Source of the DNA: Ceratopteris richardii | Taxonomy: Eukaryota > Streptophyta > Polypodiopsida > Polypodiales > Pteridaceae | Direction: 5' to 3' | Length of the DNA: 64,000 nt | Assembly (NCBI GenBank): GCA_020310875.1 | Contig: CM035417.1 | Coordinates: forward strand, 85,093,417 to 85,157,416 | Part shown: positions 60,386 through 64,000 of the stretch, piece after piece | Position numbering within the stretch: the first letter of the stretch is position 1 | Layout of the letters: the number at the start of each line of letters is the position of its first letter | The notes under the pieces: generated by a model | The model's database searches: none | What the model saw: only the letters and a program-made list of their open reading frames with translations | Told to the model about the DNA's origin: nothing | Program-made: the position numbers and the translations under genes

Positions 60386-61200
60386 CTCTTGCATCTAAAA
60401 TTGTTTCTCATGGAATGAAAGCTTTGAAGTTGAACGTGCATTGAAACTATCTGGCGTTATGAGAAAATGTACATAAAAGGTTTCCTTTCAACACACAAAT
60501 GCATGCAAGTGCTTGCGCTGCTTGATTCCCTTCTTCAAATTATGTATGATTGGTTAAGATATCTCATCTTTGTATTTAGATTATATCCAATTGAAGTATT
60601 ATGCTATACTTCAATTATGAACATATGCAAAGATAATGACAATTAAAGCAAGAAAATAGGAAAGTTAATCATAAATTTGAAGCAAATACTTATATTTATA
60701 ATAAGCTACATCCATCTTGATGTTTAAAAAGATCCATCATCCATCCTTGAAACTTCCTTTGCTTTCCATTCCCTTCATCCATGCTCATTTATATACTTCT
60801 TGATGCTTCCAATGATGGGAATAAAAGAAAGGAGATGAGGACTAAAATCCTCCTTTAACGTGAGAACAACTGTTATATCAATTTAGGGCTACTCCATCTC
60901 TTAGTATTGACTAACCCATGTCCAATTGTTGTTCACATGGAACCTTTCTCCACCCATGACTCAGGACTATCCCATCTCTTAGGTTATACAAAAAGAGATA
61001 ATTGTTCCTAAGAAATATGGATAAATCCCGTATAATATGATTCTCTCGGATCCTAAAATACAAGGGAGCAAGGGCTAGAGAGGGAAAGGAGTTCTAATGT
61101 AGTAACTCTTTAGCAAAGGGATGAAATTCAAACTATCCCTTATATGAAATGAATAGCATATCAATAGTGTATAAAGAACTTACTTATAAAGCTAAACAAG
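60386..61200. other. Non-coding interval
   Basis: About 800 AT-rich bases with nothing recognised beyond a repeated 'catctctta' phrase (60890, 60970). Confidence 0.5.
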
Positions 61201-61674
61201 CGACGTTCCATCATGACTTAGCAAGTTATTCCTAATATGTGGGAGGGTCAAGATGGCACTTGATGACCTCTTTTTTATGAAGAGGAGCTCTCGAATATGA
61301 CTGCAACCATCAAGCTAATCTTGCTTGTTTGTTTGGGGCTGCCAATAATCCCACATAAGGAGTTAAAACGTCCATGTGCATCTTATAAAGAGAAGAATGT
61401 TGGCCACTCTAGTATCACAACAAGAGGAAGTGAAGAGATCTCACGTACTCTGTCTGGACTCAGTAACATGACATGCGTGTGGTCTTTGATGGTGCTATTC
61501 ATAGTGTGAAGGAGTCCAAAATATGAAGTCCTCTATGAATGTGTTTCCACTCTTTAGAGGGGCTCATCTATTCTCATTTTTGCTCAAGAAGAAGGCCAAA
61601 CTACCTCATGGAGCAAGCATCTAAAACTACGAGGGGCCAAAGAATACTTCTCTTGTGCAAGGTTCTCCAAAGTG
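61201..61674 (-). mobile_element. Leader region of a truncated gypsy-type element
   Basis: Sequence downstream (minus strand) of the primer site at 61675-61687. No gag frame is recognisable, so the element is represented only by its 5' end. Confidence 0.4.
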
Positions 61675-61687
61675 GCTCTGAATACCA
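61675..61687 (-). other. Primer binding site (slightly altered)
   Basis: Minus-strand TGGTATTCAGAGCC, one base longer than the consensus, three bases inside the LTR end. Confidence 0.6.
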
Positions 61688-61690
61688 CTA

Positions 61691-62212
61691 TGGTAAAAAC
61701 AACTAAAAACTGATCTAAAATCAATCTACAAGAGAGACATCTAAGTTGCTCTAAAGAGAACCTAATTAAACCCACAAGGGGGTGAGAGATGCACATCTCC
61801 ACCCACCCAAATCCACCAATATACATACCTCTAAGTCAAGGTGGCAAATGTGAAAGAGAGCTTGCCAAGTGTCCCCTTTGCATGGATTCTAAACCACATC
61901 CTTCTAACCTTGGAAGTAAAATGAAATCACATGGATCTGACATAGATTCTAAAAGGATTCCTCCCAAGCTTGTACATGCAAGTCAAAAGGCTTGAGAGGC
62001 CTCCCTAAGGGTTAAATATCATAGCCTCAAGAAATGTCAAAGGTCAAAACCCTTCAATTAGGAGAAAATAAATCCAAATAGCTCAAGGGTTCAAACCATA
62101 CTCTTAGAGACACTTTTGCAGGTGTTTCTGAATAAAATCCAAGGGTTCTCCAAGTGACTTTGGACCCTAAAAATTCATGTCCTTTTTTGCTTTAACCCAT
62201 AGTTATACAATA
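61691..62212 (-). mobile_element. Gypsy-type 5' LTR, about 522 bp
   Basis: The minus-strand start 'ttgtataactatgggtt' and the block 'ggagaacccttgg.tttatt' match the LTR start at 50886 ('tgtatagatagggtt', 'ggagaacccttgggctttatt'). The other end abuts a primer site. Confidence 0.65.
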
Positions 62213-63319
62213 TAAACCATCTGAAAAATGGTTACTATCTGTGATGTACACTTAGCTTCTAGACTATCAATCTCATAATGTCAAACATCATCATAATGAC
62301 ATAAGTCCACGTGATTTTGCCTATCTAGAGATGAAAGATAAGTGCAAAGTATTAAGATTTATAGGCTTGGTTATATGACAACAAAGATAATAGACCATAT
62401 AATCCTCTAAGTTATAGAACAAAGTCCCATAAGAAATGATTCCAAAACATTTTAGAATTAAAATGGTGGACTTGCTCTCAAATAACTCTAGGTGATCCTA
62501 ACCTTGAGTGTACTCATAAGTAATAGTTTTATACCTAAACTATGTGTTTATCATATGCAAATCCATCACACTGGTTCACATATAAGAAGCTTCTTGGTAG
62601 TAGAATGAAATCTTTACATCCCACCATCCAAGAAGTCCTTGGTTTGTCATTCATAAACCTATACTTAGTGTATTACAAGAGCATCTAGTGGCAATAGTAT
62701 GAATTCTAGTATTTTATCTTCCCCTTAGTTTGCCATATGATTACAAAAGCACTCCTTTATGAGATTCACATCATCCATAAATTTTAATCATCCCCATTGG
62801 TGTGTAATCATCACCCTAATGACCAAACACCAATTAAGAGTTGATACTCACAAGTAAAATTTATCCTTATTTCTAAAAATCCCAAAAGAAGTCTGACTCC
62901 ATTCCCAGTATCATCAATGTCAATAACTAGTACTCTTTGTATAGGCAAAGATTTCCATAAGAAATAGACATAACCATTTCTCATGTGAGACTCAATCTGA
63001 CCACTATGACTATGAGATCTCCCTATTGCTTATAATAGGATGGTGTCACTTCTAGACAATCCAAAAAGTATATAAACTCTCTTTAAAATCTCATCTAAGA
63101 AAGAAGGCTTTGGTAGTGAAATCTTCTCCATTTTTCAAAATTCCCTTTCCATTAAAGGATATTGATGAACTCTTTCAGCTCTAATCTCCATAAGTGAGAA
63201 CACATAGGATCTTATGATGAACCTAGCTTCCAGGTCTGAGAGAATGGCCATTGACTCTCCACTAAACTAGCCATTAATAGACTTGGGAACTTATTATGAC
63301 ATATGAAGTAATCGAAGTC
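62213..63319. other. Non-coding interval
   Basis: About 1.1 kb, AT-rich, no recognised domain, repeat or RNA gene. Confidence 0.5.
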
Positions 63320-63506
63320 CACATATGCATGCGCAATCTCCACCAGTACTTTGGCACCTTCCACTCAAGTCCACTAGTGGTAGGTGTACATGCCACTTGA
63401 GTTAAGTCAGAGTGCTTTGGGCAAAATACTCTCCTCATGGGACTCATGGGGATTGAACCCTACGCCTCATCCTTCCCATCCTTGAGACTTAACTACTAGG
63501 CTATGC
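63320..63506 (-). mobile_element. SINE candidate with tRNA-like head
   Basis: Minus strand: TAGCCTAGTAGTTAAG (A-box type, 63487-63503), then 27 bases later GGGTTCAATCCCC (B-box, 63448-63460). Spacing and order are those of a tRNA gene or tRNA-derived SINE head. The acceptor and anticodon stems are not well paired, so it is not a plain tRNA gene. The 3' end and target duplication are not defined, so the left limit is a guess. Confidence 0.5.
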
Positions 63507-63578
63507 TTGTAATTTGTTTAACTTCAAAAGTATATAATGTTTTCATTAACTTAAGCCTTTTCAATCTACTTTATAACA
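63507..63578 (-). mobile_element. Start of a gypsy-type 3' LTR
   Basis: Minus-strand TGTTATAAAGTAG directly follows the polypurine tract at 63579-63590. Its extent leftwards is unclear because the SINE candidate follows. Confidence 0.5.
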
Positions 63579-64000
63579 TCCCCCCTTTTGAAGAACATTT
63601 TCATCCTTGAAAATATGCTTCAAGACATAACTATATAACAATTTAACCCCTGAATCCATGATCCAAACTGACGAGCATGGTTTTCATCTCTGTGACTCTC
63701 CTCTTTGAACAAAAGGGAATCCTATCTGAAACTAAATGTGAAAAAGAGGGAAATCTTTTGCATGGTTTCATCCCTACCCAAATAGTTCAAAATACCATAT
63801 AACTTTGCACTAGGCATCCATAGCACAAACATATCAAATGGGTGGATTCTAAGTATCTCCATCTAAAGTGCTTTGGATAAATGGGTTTGTGTTTGGCCAC
63901 AACATCGTGGAAAATCCCATAGACCTAGCAAATGGGGTAGGACTTCTATCCCTCTCAAGAGTTTGAGAAATTTTTTTTCATTTGAATTTTGTTTGGAAAA
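63579..64000 (-). mobile_element. Gypsy 3' untranslated end with polypurine tract
   Basis: The minus strand reads '...aaggatgaaaatgttcttc', then AAAAGGGGGGA at 63579-63590. The body at 63640-63900 matches 51450-51860, which also precedes a polypurine tract. The element continues beyond the window. Confidence 0.55.

Noticed and set aside
61297-61509. Small plus-strand open frame with a hydrophobic start
   Set aside because: It lies in the leader of a truncated gypsy element, has no start context or homology, and is typical of chance frames.
63440-63506. Functional tRNA gene
   Set aside because: A- and B-boxes are good but the cloverleaf stems are not. A SINE head or tRNA relic is more likely.

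Overview
The window looks like repeat-dense, gene-poor nuclear DNA of a land plant with a large genome. The evidence is the set of elements present: Ty1/copia and Ty3/gypsy (including chromovirus) pol genes, initiator-Met-tRNA primer sites, a CACTA (En/Spm) transposon end with subterminal repeats, a TRIM element, a tRNA-headed SINE candidate, and long TATG/TGTG microsatellites. The species cannot be named from the sequence. I found no intact host gene, rRNA, functional tRNA or CRISPR array. The only spliced coding remnant (about 6.7-7.4 kb) is probably transposon-derived.

Layout. 0-4.7 kb holds broken copia pieces: an LTR fragment, a gag-protease fragment, a second LTR with a primer site, and a truncated minus-strand copy of family 'A'. 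4.7-9.4 kb holds CACTA transposase remains set in TATG arrays. 9.4-27.1 kb is a tandem family 'B' copia complex (LTR-internal-LTR-internal-LTR). Its second internal region carries a young family A copia (17299-24107) with a full-length gag-pol frame and a 5-bp target duplication. 27.1-37.6 kb and 37.6-46.4 kb are two tandem copies of a block of about 10.5 kb: CACTA 3' end, chromovirus fragment, copia gag fragments, a GC-rich unidentified segment, a family B solo LTR, then a minus-strand gypsy carrying a copia insertion. The first copy also has an 834-bp TRIM inside its solo LTR. 46.4-49.6 kb completes the minus-strand gypsy. 49.6-51.4 kb is a chromovirus 3' end meeting an oppositely oriented gypsy 3' end. 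51.9-53.9 kb is featureless apart from small repeats. 53.9-60.4 kb is an old minus-strand copia ('Y') with a second copia ('X') and an (AT)n tract inside. 60.4-64 kb holds gypsy LTR pieces and a tRNA-headed SINE candidate.

History that can be read. The B complex and the two solo LTRs share the same right flank (ACTAT, then CAGTG), so they are three copies of one insertion locus. The solo LTRs came before the block duplication. The TRIM came after it, because it is in one copy only and has identical LTRs. Element A is also recent. I did not find a convincing new biological system. The best leads are the CACTA-associated TATG arrays, the tRNA-like boxes in the TRIM LTR, the conserved 3' half of several copia LTRs, and the unidentified GC-rich segment.
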